From positions 1 to 64,000 of the forward strand of contig DATMXP010000019.1 in NCBI GenBank assembly GCA_035561515.1: a DNA stretch of 64,000 bases, written 5' to 3'. The notes below the pieces were generated by a model. The model was not told where the DNA came from. It did no database searches and saw only the letters and a list, made by a program, of their open reading frames with translations. The DNA comes from Terriglobales bacterium. GTDB taxonomy: Bacteria; Acidobacteriota; Terriglobia; Terriglobales; Acidobacteriaceae. How positions within the stretch are numbered: the first letter of the stretch is position 1; every line of letters starts with the position of its first letter. Made by a program: the position numbers and the translations under genes. Of the stretch, positions 54,099 through 63,381 are shown piece after piece.

Positions 54099-54254
54099 TC
54101 AGATCCGTCCCAGAACAAGGAGAATGATCACGATCACGAGGACCAGTCCCACTCCTCCAGTCGGATAATATCCCCAGTTTCTACTATGCGACCATCTGGG
54201 TAATGCTCCCAAGAGGGCCAAGATTAAAATCACGACCAATATAGTTCCAAGCAT
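54099..54254 (-). CDS. DUF3309 family small membrane peptide
   Basis: A 51-residue peptide read on the minus strand from ATG 54254, with GGAG upstream. It starts MLGTILVVILILALLGALP and has a central WGYYPTGGVGLVL and a second hydrophobic stretch ending LLVLGRI. This is the DUF3309 pattern (two helices around a Trp/Tyr/Gly hairpin) common in soil bacteria. Role unknown, perhaps stress-related. Confidence 0.85.
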   Translation of the reverse strand: MLGTILVVILILALLGALPRWSHSRNWGYYPTGGVGLVLVIVIILLVLGRI

Positions 54255-54302
54255 GATTCACTCCTAACTTTCTGTCCCTGTTGGACATTCAACACAACTC
54301 CG

Positions 54303-54974
54303 CTAAAACGAGATATTGATGGCGATTCCTGTCGAGGGATATCTGCGGTTGTACAGGTAATAGCCGTTGTCAACGTAGTTGACGTAAACGTCGTCGGTGT
54401 CATACCAGTCATACGCCCAACTCTCGGGCCATGGATCAACAAGACTGAACCAATAGCCGTTGTACTGGAAACGTGGATATCCGCCGACAACCTGGAAAGG
54501 AAGGCCGTGGATGCGGAATCCATGGCTGGGCCCGAAGTATCCGTGGAACCGGTCATCGGGGATGCGATAGCCGTTGTAGCCACCGCGCTGTTGCCATGTA
54601 CGGTGGTCCGATTGCCAGCTTCGCGCGCGATGCTGCTGCCACGCTGCTTGGTGGGCATGTTGCCGCTGGCTGTACTGCGGTTGTTCTTTCGCTTGATGCT
54701 GCTGATTTGGCGTCGGACGTTGTTGAGCACGCGCTTGTTTTTGATTCTGGTCTGGCCGAGGCTGAGTGTGCACTTGTTTCTGATTTTGAGCTGGGCGCTG
54801 CGCTTGCTGTGCTGGTTTGGGTTTTTGAGTTCGCGATTGTTGCGGTTGAGCATGCTGTTGTGCAGGCCGAGGTTGCTGATGTTCGCCTTGCTGCCCCTGC
54901 CTGGCATAGGCAGGAGCGGCGACTCCGAGGAGCAGAGCCAGAATGGCTGTGCTGGTGGTTCCTATTGCTTTCAT
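54303..54974 (-). CDS. Exported Gln/Pro-rich protein
   Basis: About 223 residues. ATG 54974 is preferred over 54992 because AAAGGT precedes it. Signal peptide AILALLLGVAAPAYA, then a long Gln/Pro/Ala-rich low-complexity region (about residues 25-110), then a Tyr/Trp-rich C-terminus with DDVYVNYVDNGYYLYNRRYP. Similar exported proteins are common in Acidobacteriota. The function is unknown; cell-envelope association is likely. Confidence 0.65.
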   Translation of the reverse strand: MKAIGTTSTAILALLLGVAAPAYARQGQQGEHQQPRPAQQHAQPQQSRTQKPKPAQQAQRPAQNQKQVHTQPRPDQNQKQARAQQRPTPNQQHQAKEQPQYSQRQHAHQAAWQQHRARSWQSDHRTWQQRGGYNGYRIPDDRFHGYFGPSHGFRIHGLPFQVVGGYPRFQYNGYWFSLVDPWPESWAYDWYDTDDVYVNYVDNGYYLYNRRYPSTGIAINISF

Positions 54975-55015
54975 GGATAGTACCTTTCTCATTGCCGACT
55001 GGGGTCCACGTGCGC

Positions 55016-56557
55016 TCAGCGCAAGCTTCCCGTTGTCGTATTAGCCGGACTTCCGATCGCTTCACCGGATACCAGCAGTTCAACTCTTCGGTTCTGCTGC
55101 CGGCCGGTGGAGTTATCGTTGGAGGCTACTGGCAGTGTTTCGCCGAAGCCCTTAGATGTGATCGAGTTCGTGGGAACTCCCTGTTGCACAAGGTAGTCAC
55201 GCACGGAAGCGGCGCGGTTCTCGGAAAGCGCCTGATTCATTGCATCACTGCCGACGTTATCCGTATAGCCACCGACCACAATGTTGAGTCCTGGATACGC
55301 CAACAAAATGCCGGCGACCTTCGCCAGTTTTTCGCGCGTGCCAGATTTCAATGAGTATTTTCCGATGTCGAATAAAACATCGGACATGCTGACGATGAGC
55401 CCGCGCGCAGTGTCCCGAGTCTGGAGTACCAGATTCAACTGCGTGGACAGCCTGGCGCGCATGGCTGCTTTGTCGTTGTCCGATTGTTGCGCGGCTAAGC
55501 GAGATTGCTTGGCATCGGCCTGAGCCGCCGCCACTGCCGCGGCGGATGTTGCCTGGTTGGCGGCTAGATCAGCCTGCGCCTTGGCGGTATCAGACTGCGC
55601 TCTTGCGGTATCAGCCTGAGCAAGTTGCTTCTGCCAAGTAGCTTCATCCGCCCTACCTTGGGATTCCGCTTGTGCCTCTGCTGAAGTCCGGCGTTCGCTT
55701 GCCAAGCGCACTTCGTCCATTTTCTTTACTGCAATGGCGCGGGCATCTTCTGCGGTCTGCACGGCTTCGCGAGAGACTGCGATCAGCTGTTTCCTGGGTA
55801 CGTTCTTGTCAATCGCATAGCCGTCGGCCTTTGCCATTAATTGCATTGCACGCTGATAGCTATCGCTGGCGTACTGCTCGGCTCCCTCGGATTGCGCAAT
55901 GCGAACTGCGTTACGCGCTTCGAAGAACTCCAACGGCAACTTGCTGTTCAGGACCACCGGGTCGAAGTTGTAACCGGTGGGAATGTATCCGCCGCGTTCC
56001 AAAAAGTCGTGCTTGGTATTGAGCGCCTCGACTGTTCCCTTGGTGTCGGCACGGACCACATTTTCGAGGACCACTACGTTGCTGGGTTCCCGCACTGCGA
56101 AGTAAGGCTCCGCCGTGACGATCAGTGCGAATGCCTGCAAATCGGTGGTGACATCTACCTTGCTGCGACGGTTGTCGCCGACCAATATTTCGCCGAGGTT
56201 TACGGCACGGCCTTCCGGCGAGATTGCCCACAAGATGTAGGTGAGATACTCATTGCCAAAAGTATTAGGCTTTTCCAGATTGCCGAATTCCACTTCGATT
56301 TCGATGTAACCCTTCTTACTTTCTACTTTGGCTTCACCGTTGGCCGCAGGCATTAAATCCGTACCCGCAAAATCCATTTTCGTCGCTCCGCTGCGATGTT
56401 GATAGTTAACCGCCTGCACGGTGCGGCTAACGACATTCACTCGGAATATGGGCGTTGGATTCATGGGCTCGACGGCCATGGTTGTTGGAGAATTGGTTTG
56501 AGCGAATGCGCTCAAACTCAGGATGATTCCGGCTGCTAACAAGAACTTGCTTTTCAA
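55016..56557 (-). CDS. OmpA-family outer-membrane protein
   Basis: A 513-residue protein. Signal peptide FLLAAGIILSLSAFAQ. The C-terminal ~110 residues are an OmpA peptidoglycan-binding domain: VLFDIGKYSLKSGTREKLA, GGYTDNVGSD, LSENRAASVRDYLVQQGVP and NRRVELLV. The middle is an Ala/Gln/Lys-rich coiled region (AQADTARAQSDTAKAQADLA). The N-terminal domain is beta-rich. It would tether the outer membrane to the cell wall. Confidence 0.9.
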   Translation of the reverse strand: MKSKFLLAAGIILSLSAFAQTNSPTTMAVEPMNPTPIFRVNVVSRTVQAVNYQHRSGATKMDFAGTDLMPAANGEAKVESKKGYIEIEVEFGNLEKPNTFGNEYLTYILWAISPEGRAVNLGEILVGDNRRSKVDVTTDLQAFALIVTAEPYFAVREPSNVVVLENVVRADTKGTVEALNTKHDFLERGGYIPTGYNFDPVVLNSKLPLEFFEARNAVRIAQSEGAEQYASDSYQRAMQLMAKADGYAIDKNVPRKQLIAVSREAVQTAEDARAIAVKKMDEVRLASERRTSAEAQAESQGRADEATWQKQLAQADTARAQSDTAKAQADLAANQATSAAAVAAAQADAKQSRLAAQQSDNDKAAMRARLSTQLNLVLQTRDTARGLIVSMSDVLFDIGKYSLKSGTREKLAKVAGILLAYPGLNIVVGGYTDNVGSDAMNQALSENRAASVRDYLVQQGVPTNSITSKGFGETLPVASNDNSTGRQQNRRVELLVSGEAIGSPANTTTGSLR

Positions 56558-56643
56558 AGTATCTCCTTGAGGCAGATGTCTGCCGTTCTACGTTGTTCTA
56601 ATGCTCTTCGTGGTCGCATGGCAGGGCCTTTCGCCGTGGTCCA

Positions 56644-56835
56644 TCAACTCCCAACGTGAATTCTGGAAAGCGAATGGAAGAGTCCAAAAATGTTGAGAAT
56701 CCACAGGATCACGGCGATAACCACTACGCCATTCAGGATTGACTTGATGGATCCCTGCATGGGGATGAAGCGATTTACCAGCCACAGCAGGACTCCTACT
56801 ACAACTAGTACTTCGAGAACTAGAATCAAAGGCAT
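56644..56835 (-). CDS. Small membrane protein (Thivi_2564-like)
   Basis: A 63-residue protein from ATG 56835 (AAGAAGGT upstream). Two transmembrane helices: MPLILVLEVLVVVGVLLWLV and SILNGVVVIAVILWILNIFG, separated by NRFIPMQGSIK. This matches small two-helix proteins of the Thivi_2564 type. The function is unknown. Confidence 0.7.
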   Translation of the reverse strand: MPLILVLEVLVVVGVLLWLVNRFIPMQGSIKSILNGVVVIAVILWILNIFGLFHSLSRIHVGS

Positions 56836-57219
56836 GATCTTTACCTTCTTTATTTCTTCCGGGACAATCCTCTGCTCGCCTGGAAGTTTTGCTGGCTTCC
56901 TGTTCGAGATAAGGCTCGAATCGTGATTCGCCACGAGGTCCCGCGGCATCCACACGGATAAAGAATTCCAATTGGCTGGATGTTGGTCGTTCGTGTTGAC
57001 GGCGGCCCCGACCTAAGTAAAGAGATCTATGAGTCGGCGGTCGCCGCTCTGTTCCACACACTCAGGAGTAAACAATGACACATGTAGATTTTCGTGTCTG
57101 AGCTATATCGCTCAACTCTGCTGCTGGTGTCTATGTCCGATCAGGACACATCGATGCGTGCTTACCTCACAGCACATGCTGCTGACCGAGCACAAGGTTA
57201 ATGTAAAGCTTATAGGAGG
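56836..57219. other. Intergenic gap with no gene seen
   Basis: A 384-base gap between a response regulator end and the small membrane gene. Reading both strands I found only short incoherent frames and no clear hairpin or promoter. It may hold the promoter of the gene at 56835. Confidence 0.4.
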
Positions 57220-57843
57220 TCAGCCCCGTTGCGCTGGCGACGCTACGGAGAGCGAAAAGTCGATGATGTATCGGACTGTGCTGAGACAGAAAATACAAGG
57301 CGTCTCCGCGACCTCGGGATTGATGGCTTCCGACACATGCAACGGAAATGACCGCAAGCACTGCGCACAGGTCAGTACAACGTAAGGCTTCCCCGTTGAA
57401 TCCTTCCCATTTCGCGGAATCCAAACCGGAGCTGCCTTCGCCCGATGCGCTATTCGGCGCGATGAAGACGTCTGGAGGACGTCGGCGACGACTTGTAAGA
57501 GCGTCCCGGGATCCGTTCCTCCCCCTTTAGCATAGAAAGCGTCGGCAATCACCCCCCCGGGGATAGCTTCGCCGTTGTCGTAAGCGCCACTCATGGCGAC
57601 GACCAATATCTCCGGAAATCTGCGGCGAATCACCGAGAGAAATTCGAATCCCGACATCTGCGGCATGTTGAGGTCGGAAACGATCAAGGCGGGAATAGTG
57701 TCTCGCAGTTGCAGAAGCGCATCGAATCCGTTTTCGGCCGTGCTGACTTCGTATCCTGCAGACTTAAGCAACATGGTGACCGTAGTTCGAATGCTGGCCT
57801 CGTCGTCGACCACTAGGATCTTGTGCGCGAATTTGCTGGGCAT
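57220..57843 (-). CDS. Response regulator receiver protein with C-terminal zinc ribbon
   Basis: About 207 residues from ATG 57843. Receiver domain: KILVVDDEASIRTTVTMLLK, phosphorylation Asp57 in ALIVSDLNMPQMSG, then AMSGAYDNG and a Lys in AFYAKGGGTD. The C-terminal ~80 residues have LTCAQC and CIFC, a likely zinc ribbon in place of an output domain. It may act on a partner protein. It lies near the Crp and kinase genes. Confidence 0.8.
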   Translation of the reverse strand: MPSKFAHKILVVDDEASIRTTVTMLLKSAGYEVSTAENGFDALLQLRDTIPALIVSDLNMPQMSGFEFLSVIRRRFPEILVVAMSGAYDNGEAIPGGVIADAFYAKGGGTDPGTLLQVVADVLQTSSSRRIAHRAKAAPVWIPRNGKDSTGKPYVVLTCAQCLRSFPLHVSEAINPEVAETPCIFCLSTVRYIIDFSLSVASPAQRG

Positions 57844-57965
57844 AGAGAACGCCTTTTTATAGGTAGTACGAGTCATCTGTTGGGTAAAGACTACGCAATC
57901 TCAAAGATTTCTCCGCACTTGTATGAAAGAGGACACCCTCCGGAGACTTGACCTTAGGGAATGCA

Positions 57966-58718
57966 CTAGTCGTGCAGGATGATGTTGAGAAGCGAACTGT
58001 GTACATCCATTGAGTTGCTGTTGTAATCAATAAACCCCAGTTTGCGGAAACGGTTCATGAAGAAACTGACCCGCGACCGAGTAGTGCCAACCATTGCGGC
58101 CAAGGTTTCCTGGCTGATCTTTGGAATCATCGTTTCGGGTTGGCCAGGCTTACCAAAGTGAGCCAGCAGCAGGAGAATCCGGGCTAGGCGCTTCTCGCTG
58201 GAATTGAACAACTGGTCGACCAGGTCTTCCTGGATGCGCGCATTACGCGTGAGCAGAAATGCGACAAACAAGTCGGACAAAGCGTGCTGCTGGTGAAGTG
58301 CGTGCACCATCTCCGCTTTGTTGATCCTAAGAAGCGTGCACGGAGTAATCGCCGTTGCGGTGGCAATACGTGTCGGGTGAGCAGAAATGATGCAGTCTTC
58401 TCCCACAAACTCTCCCGGTCCCAGCAGAGCGATGTTCGCTTCCTTGCCACTGTGGGAGACGACGGTGAGCTTCACCCGGCCTTTCTGAATATAGAAGACG
58501 GCGGCGGCAGGGTCGCCTTGTGAAAATGCGCGTCCCTTTGCTGCCAACTCGATGATCGTCTTGCCGACTCCGGACTCCTCCAGAAAGGCTTCCGGATCAA
58601 AATGGACATTCAACGTTTCGCGCTTAACTACAGCAATTTTGGAAATCGGCTTGCGCCCAACCGCAGGCACTCGGAAAGTCGGGGCCCGAACGCTTGCGGC
58701 AATGGATCTCGTGCTCAT
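57966..58718 (-). CDS. Crp/Fnr-family transcriptional regulator
   Basis: A 250-residue protein. A cyclic-nucleotide-binding-like domain (FSQGDPAAAVFYIQKGRVKL, NIALLGPGEFVGEDCIIS) is followed by a helix-turn-helix: KISQETLAAMVGTTRSRVSF and FMNRFRKLGFI. No clear four-Cys cluster, so it is not an oxygen sensor of the Fnr iron-sulfur type. Ligand unknown. It lies between the response regulators, pointing to a shared stress or signal pathway. Confidence 0.9.
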   Translation of the reverse strand: MSTRSIAASVRAPTFRVPAVGRKPISKIAVVKRETLNVHFDPEAFLEESGVGKTIIELAAKGRAFSQGDPAAAVFYIQKGRVKLTVVSHSGKEANIALLGPGEFVGEDCIISAHPTRIATATAITPCTLLRINKAEMVHALHQQHALSDLFVAFLLTRNARIQEDLVDQLFNSSEKRLARILLLLAHFGKPGQPETMIPKISQETLAAMVGTTRSRVSFFMNRFRKLGFIDYNSNSMDVHSSLLNIILHD

Positions 58719-58854
58719 GGTGTGCTAGTTCTCTCAATGATTGCCGGTTGGTTGGGTTGGTTTGCCTCGGTAAGCCACTTGCTGCGACGCTTGGTAAATA
58801 GTGTGCCGCACACATATGGGCAGCGGTATCGGGGAGGTTGCTTGAAATGGAGGG

Positions 58855-58880
58855 TCTTGTCGGGGGAATCCCCGACAAGA
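58855..58880. terminator. Perfect 11-bp hairpin after the NarL-type gene
   Basis: TCTTGTCGGGG (58855-58865) and its exact complement at 58870-58880 with a four-base loop. It lies 28 bases downstream of the response-regulator stop on the minus strand. No T-run follows, so it could stabilise mRNA ends rather than terminate. Confidence 0.5.
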
Positions 58881-58907
58881 TGCCGTTCAGACTCCGAGCC
58901 GAGCGGT

Positions 58908-59591
58908 TCAGGTCTCCAGCGATTCTGCGGTCAATAGACCCATTCGGACTGCATAGCGAACCACCTCACTGCGCGACCGAAGCCCGAGTTTGTTGGCGAT
59001 ACGAGCACGATAAGTTTCCACGGTCTTGATGCCGACAAAAATCCGCTTGGCGATTTGTTGACTGCTGTATCCCTGCGCCACAAGGATGAGCACCTGCCAC
59101 TCACGGTCGCTGAGGATGTCGACCGGCCGCACGCAACCGGCTTTTGTGCCTCTCTTGGCGAGCACGTCCTGGACAAGAATGTTGGTCAGACTCGGGTCCA
59201 CGAAGGTCCCTCCGCGATGCACTGCTCGTATGGCTGCAAGCAGCTCTGAATCTACGCTCTGTTTCAACAGGTAGCCAGCCGCTCCGGCAGCCAACATCGA
59301 TCGTAAATATGCAGCATCATCGTGCATCGTGAGGACGAGCACCCGAATCTTGCGACATTTTCGCTCTATCTCCTGAAGCGCCTTCATGCCCCCGCCTCCG
59401 GGCATGGCGAGGTCGAGCAATGCCACATCCGGTCTCGTTTCCAGTGCCGCTTGAACGGCCTTTTCTCCATTGGGGGCTTCGGAGACAACTTCCATATCGG
59501 CTTGGGCATTGATCAGCATTTTTAGTCCTGCGCGGAGAATGGCGTGATCATCCGCGATCATGATCCGGATCTTCGGCGTTCGCACCGGCAT
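58908..59591 (-). CDS. NarL/LuxR-family response regulator
   Basis: A 227-residue protein. Receiver domain IRIMIADDHAILRAGLKMLI with phosphorylation Asp60 in VALLDLAMPG, and a C-terminal LuxR helix-turn-helix (LSDREWQVLILVAQGYSSQQ, IAKRIFVGIKTVETYRARI, NKLGLRSRSEVVRYAV). The kinase gene ends one base upstream, so this is its cognate pair. It would switch target genes on phosphorylation. Confidence 0.93.
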   Translation of the reverse strand: MPVRTPKIRIMIADDHAILRAGLKMLINAQADMEVVSEAPNGEKAVQAALETRPDVALLDLAMPGGGGMKALQEIERKCRKIRVLVLTMHDDAAYLRSMLAAGAAGYLLKQSVDSELLAAIRAVHRGGTFVDPSLTNILVQDVLAKRGTKAGCVRPVDILSDREWQVLILVAQGYSSQQIAKRIFVGIKTVETYRARIANKLGLRSRSEVVRYAVRMGLLTAESLET

Positions 59592-60905
59592 TCAAATCTC
59601 TCCCTCAGAGGACTGAATCTCCCGGTCGTGAAGTGGGATTTGCACCAGAACTCTGGTTCCCTTAGCCTGGGATGTAAAATCGACCGTTCCGCCCAACATG
59701 ACGGCTCTCTCACGCATGCTCTGAATGCCCAATCGATGCGAGGAGGCAGTCACCGCTTCAGCGTCAAAGCCACGTCCGTCATCGGTCACGGTCACTTTCA
59801 GGACCGTGCCCGAACGCGAGAATGCGATGCCGATCTTTCCAGCTCCCGAGTGTCTTGCGACGTTGTTCAGAGCTTCCTGGAGAATACGATATAACCCGAG
59901 CTGAGCTGCTTGCGACAGGTTGCTGGAATCAAGTCCACGCAGTGTGAGATGGACAGTTATCTTGTGGGTCTCTGAGTACTCAGACACGTATCGACTCAGC
60001 GCAACACCCAGTCCGTGGTCGTCCAGCACCGCTGGGTGAAGCCCGCGGGCAAGTCGTCCGATCTCTTCCATCGCTTGAACAGCGATTTTTCGTAACCCAT
60101 GTCCCTGTGCCTTAGCATCTGCTATCTTCGCGCAGTCTTCCAGGTTGCGCAGGCCAACCAAAAGAGACGTCAGCAACTGGCTGGCTTCGTCATGCAATTC
60201 GCGCGCTATCCGGCGTCTCTCCTCTTCTTGCGCCGTAATCGTGCGTTGCAGGAAAAATCGGTGTATTGTTTCTGCCTGCTTGATTTCTGCGGCCTGCCTT
60301 CGCTTCTGTTCGCGCAGATCGGTGATCACCATGCCCAGCGCTTGGCCCTTGTATCCCTGAAAGCGGTTCAGCGATAAGTAGACCGGAACTAAGCTTCCAT
60401 TCCTGCAACGCAGATTGAATTCACCTTTCGCACTCCCTTTTTGGGCCTCTGCCAGCAGAGCTTCAAGGCTGTCACGCTCGGTTTTCACGACCAGAGACTG
60501 AACCAAACGTCCAATGACTTTATCCGGAGGCCGGTGAATCAGTTCTGCCAGCCTGCCATTGCAGTAGAGCACGACGCCATTGCGGGACACAGTGGCCGCG
60601 CCTTCGCTCATGGCCTCCACCAGAATGCGATAAGCGGACTCTCCCCCGGCCAGAGTAACCGCCCGCGCTCCCCGGCGACCGGAAACCATCAGCGCGTCAA
60701 CTTCACCGGACCGTATGGCGCACAGGGTTTCTTCCGCTGTTTTCAAGCGAGCGAGCAGCTTTGCTTTCTGATTCAGTGACGCGAATGACGCCGGCTTGCG
60801 TGAAGGTGATGCGACGCTTCTGTGCGCTTTCTTGGGCACACCGGCCTTGCCGAGTGGCCCTCGTTGAAGGACTCGACTGGCGGAACGCACTCGCTTGCTA
60901 GACAT
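59592..60905 (-). CDS. PAS-domain sensor histidine kinase (HisKA_3 type)
   Basis: A 437-residue soluble kinase. A Ser/Arg/Lys-rich start is followed by a PAS domain at about 88-200, a coiled linker and the dimerisation box RRRIARELHDEASQLL with phospho-His at about 238. ATPase motifs include EALNNVARHSGAGKI (N box) and TVTDDGRGFDAEAV (G1). No transmembrane helix, so it senses an internal signal. It ends directly before its NarL-type partner. Confidence 0.92.
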   Translation of the reverse strand: MSSKRVRSASRVLQRGPLGKAGVPKKAHRSVASPSRKPASFASLNQKAKLLARLKTAEETLCAIRSGEVDALMVSGRRGARAVTLAGGESAYRILVEAMSEGAATVSRNGVVLYCNGRLAELIHRPPDKVIGRLVQSLVVKTERDSLEALLAEAQKGSAKGEFNLRCRNGSLVPVYLSLNRFQGYKGQALGMVITDLREQKRRQAAEIKQAETIHRFFLQRTITAQEEERRRIARELHDEASQLLTSLLVGLRNLEDCAKIADAKAQGHGLRKIAVQAMEEIGRLARGLHPAVLDDHGLGVALSRYVSEYSETHKITVHLTLRGLDSSNLSQAAQLGLYRILQEALNNVARHSGAGKIGIAFSRSGTVLKVTVTDDGRGFDAEAVTASSHRLGIQSMRERAVMLGGTVDFTSQAKGTRVLVQIPLHDREIQSSEGEI

Positions 60906-60925
60906 CGGCGATGGAAATCCTTACT

Positions 60926-61270
60926 TCAGCGCACCGGTTGAAGATCCAACCCGACAAAAACACTCTCGGTCCTGGAGAGGTTCCCGATGATTTTCTTGAC
61001 CGGCGGCGGGAGCTTCCGCACCAGAGTTGGAATAGCGATGATCTGATCGCCCTTTGCCAGTTGCGGCTTCTTCAACAAGTCAATGACTTCGATTCGGTAC
61101 TTGCCCTTCAGTTTGTCCTCGCAAATCTTCTTGAGGTTGGCCATTGCCACAATCGAATTAGGGGTCTGGCCGGCGATGTAAAGCCGCAAGCGCCAATAGT
61201 CATTCGGGCTGCTCTTGGCGGGACGGCTCTTCATGGCTGCACTCTTCTTCATATCGACGCTCGTGTCCAA
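60926..61270 (-). CDS. kaiB: KaiB-family protein
   Basis: A 114-residue protein. The thioredoxin-like KaiB core: [78 protein letters not shown]. KaiB binds KaiC to regulate it. The N-terminal ~25 residues are a basic extension. It lies 12 bases after kaiC and 20 bases before the histidine kinase gene, so these form one operon. No KaiA is seen, as is normal outside cyanobacteria. Confidence 0.92.
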   Translation of the reverse strand: MDTSVDMKKSAAMKSRPAKSSPNDYWRLRLYIAGQTPNSIVAMANLKKICEDKLKGKYRIEVIDLLKKPQLAKGDQIIAIPTLVRKLPPPVKKIIGNLSRTESVFVGLDLQPVR

Positions 61271-61282
61271 ATGGGAGAACTG

Positions 61283-62764
61283 CTATTCTTCGACGGCACG
61301 ATGGCCGGCAACGGCTGTGGCCGCTGCGGCGTCCTTCAGCGCCATGCCCAATTCGATACCACGGTGACTCACAATCAGCTCGCGCACTTCACGAGAATGT
61401 GCCATGCCGCGGGACTTGAGAACGAAAAGCTCGCGCGTCGGCCGTCCATTGGGTTTGCTATCCCGCAACACAATCCACGTGTCCATGAGAGAGGAGACGG
61501 CGGCTGCGGTTCTCTCCTGGGGGTCTCCCGCGAATGTCAAGTTTGTGAACATCGATGTAATCTGTTCCACCTTGAGAAAATCGACCAATCGCATAAGCAT
61601 CGACTTAACGTCATACGTACCCGCAGCCGAAACCAGATTCGTGATGGGATCGATGACCACGATACTCGGTCGTAGCTTGTCGATCAATTTGTGAATAGCG
61701 GCCAAGTGTCCTTCCAGGCCGATGCTGGTTGGCCGCATCGCGTGGACGTGCAACAAGCGTTTTTTTACCCACCGCTCCAAGTCAAGACCGACCGAGCGCA
61801 TGTTACGGAGAATCTGGCTGGGAGACTCCTCGAAAGAGAAATACAGGCAATTCTCGCCACGCTCGCAGGCAGCACTGGTGAAGTTCGCCGCCAGGCTGGA
61901 TTTCCCGGTTCCCGCCGTACCCGACACCAGCACACTGCTTCCACGGAAGAACCCCTTACCCTCCATCATCCCGTCCAATGTGGGAATCCCCGTGGAAACG
62001 CGGTCGGTCGGTGCTTTGTGAGCAAGTGCCAGGGAGGTGATCGGCACCACAGAGATACCTTCACGATCAATCAGGAACGGATACTCATCGGTGCCGTGAA
62101 GAGTGCCCCGATACTTGACGATGCGCAGCCGCCGCGTGGAAATCTGTTCCGTTACCCGGTGGTCCAGCGCGATCACGCAGTCGGCGACGTACTCCTCCAG
62201 CCCGTGACGTGTCAACGTGTGCTCTCCCGCTTCCCCGGTAACGACAGCGGTGAGTTTGTGGTCCTCCAGCCAATGGAACAGCCGGCGCAGTTCCGCTCGC
62301 AGAATCGTTGAGTCAGTCAATCCGGAAAAGAGCGCCTCGATACTATCCAGGACGACACGCTTTGCCTTGATCGCTTTAACCGCGTGAGCCAAACGGATGA
62401 ACAGGCCCTCGAGGTTGTATTCTCCCGTCTCTGCAATCTCGGTTCGCTCAACGGCAACGTAGTCCACCAATAACCTCTTGCGTTTGGTAAGCTCATGCAA
62501 ATCAAAACCCAGCGATGCAATGTTGGCCGCCAGCTTCTTCTCGGTTTCTTCGAAGTCCATGCATACGCCAGGCTCGCCGTATCGAACCGCGCCGTGTACC
62601 AGGAATTCCATCGCGAGTAAGCTCTTTCCACATCCTGCGCTGCCACACACGAGCGTGACACGGCCTTTCGGCAGACCTCCCCCTGTGACTTCATCGAGTC
62701 CTTGAATTCCTGTCGGGACTTTGGTCAGCGAGGGGCGAACTATCTTCGGCTTGGCGCGTGGCAT
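61283..62764 (-). CDS. kaiC: KaiC-family ATPase/kinase
   Basis: A 493-residue double RecA-like protein. The first domain has CGSAGCGKSLLAMEF at about 40-54 and FEETEKKL with catalytic Glu; the second has SGTAGTGKSSLAANF at about 281-295 and FEESPSQIL. Ser424-Ser425 in AAAVSSLMDTW match the paired phosphorylation sites of KaiC. It would hydrolyse ATP and autophosphorylate, probably signalling to the PAS kinase encoded downstream rather than running a full clock, as no kaiA is present. Confidence 0.93.
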   Translation of the reverse strand: MPRAKPKIVRPSLTKVPTGIQGLDEVTGGGLPKGRVTLVCGSAGCGKSLLAMEFLVHGAVRYGEPGVCMDFEETEKKLAANIASLGFDLHELTKRKRLLVDYVAVERTEIAETGEYNLEGLFIRLAHAVKAIKAKRVVLDSIEALFSGLTDSTILRAELRRLFHWLEDHKLTAVVTGEAGEHTLTRHGLEEYVADCVIALDHRVTEQISTRRLRIVKYRGTLHGTDEYPFLIDREGISVVPITSLALAHKAPTDRVSTGIPTLDGMMEGKGFFRGSSVLVSGTAGTGKSSLAANFTSAACERGENCLYFSFEESPSQILRNMRSVGLDLERWVKKRLLHVHAMRPTSIGLEGHLAAIHKLIDKLRPSIVVIDPITNLVSAAGTYDVKSMLMRLVDFLKVEQITSMFTNLTFAGDPQERTAAAVSSLMDTWIVLRDSKPNGRPTRELFVLKSRGMAHSREVRELIVSHRGIELGMALKDAAAATAVAGHRAVEE

Positions 62765-63381
62765 AGCAGCACTCTCAACTCCCTTATGCCGGGTATTGAA
62801 CCTAGATTAGCCCCTCTTATACCATGTCCTTGGTCTGATACGAAGGCGCTGAGATAAAAGAAGTACCGTTTCGGAACTCTTCGCTCCTGTCAGGAATCGA
62901 TCCGGCGATTCGCATGGGATCACGGTGACCCGACCAACGATCTCGGCATCCTGTGAGCGGGCGCAGGATGCCAAGCAACTGCGTGACGAGAACACGCGGC
63001 TTCTCCGAACAACGCTTTTTGATGGAGGCATCGGCCAAACCTGGTTGCTTAATTTCGATTGTTCGAAGGATGGATTAGCGAGGGTCCGCGACTATGACTA
63101 GATTGAGTGAGGGCGTGCCAGATGAGTAGCGACTACGTTCGGACGGCAGCAGGCCTCTGCTCGCTTGGCAATCTAGCAATCTTGAAATCGTTAGCCAAAG
63201 TGAATCCCTTACGGAAGAGTCCGCCCTCCCAGCTCTAAACCTCCTGACGAAATCAGATTAGTTCAAGGCAGAAGTGCTAACTGCGAGAGAGAAGCGCGAC
63301 CCTCAACGGTCGCGTAGTCTACTCTTTGTCCTCACTGCGGGAGCACTAATCCGGAGGTGCATTAGGTTGTAGCCGAAAGGT
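62765..63381. other. Intergenic region upstream of kaiC
   Basis: A 617-base gap holding the presumed promoter of the kai operon and the region after the 63382 gene. Frames of 70 or so residues exist on the minus strand near 62807-63038 but they read like shadows. No clear repeat, hairpin or operator was found. Confidence 0.4.

Noticed and set aside
54473-55354. Plus-strand frame of 293 residues across the Gln-rich gene
   Set aside because: It is the shadow of the GC-rich repeats of the exported Gln/Pro-rich protein on the other strand.
60911-61675. Plus-strand frame of 254 residues
   Set aside because: It is opposite kaiB and kaiC, which have strong family motifs; the plus-strand frame shows none.
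62807-63038. Two minus-strand frames of about 73 residues upstream of kaiC
   Set aside because: They overlap each other in different frames, have no ribosome binding site and no recognisable pattern.
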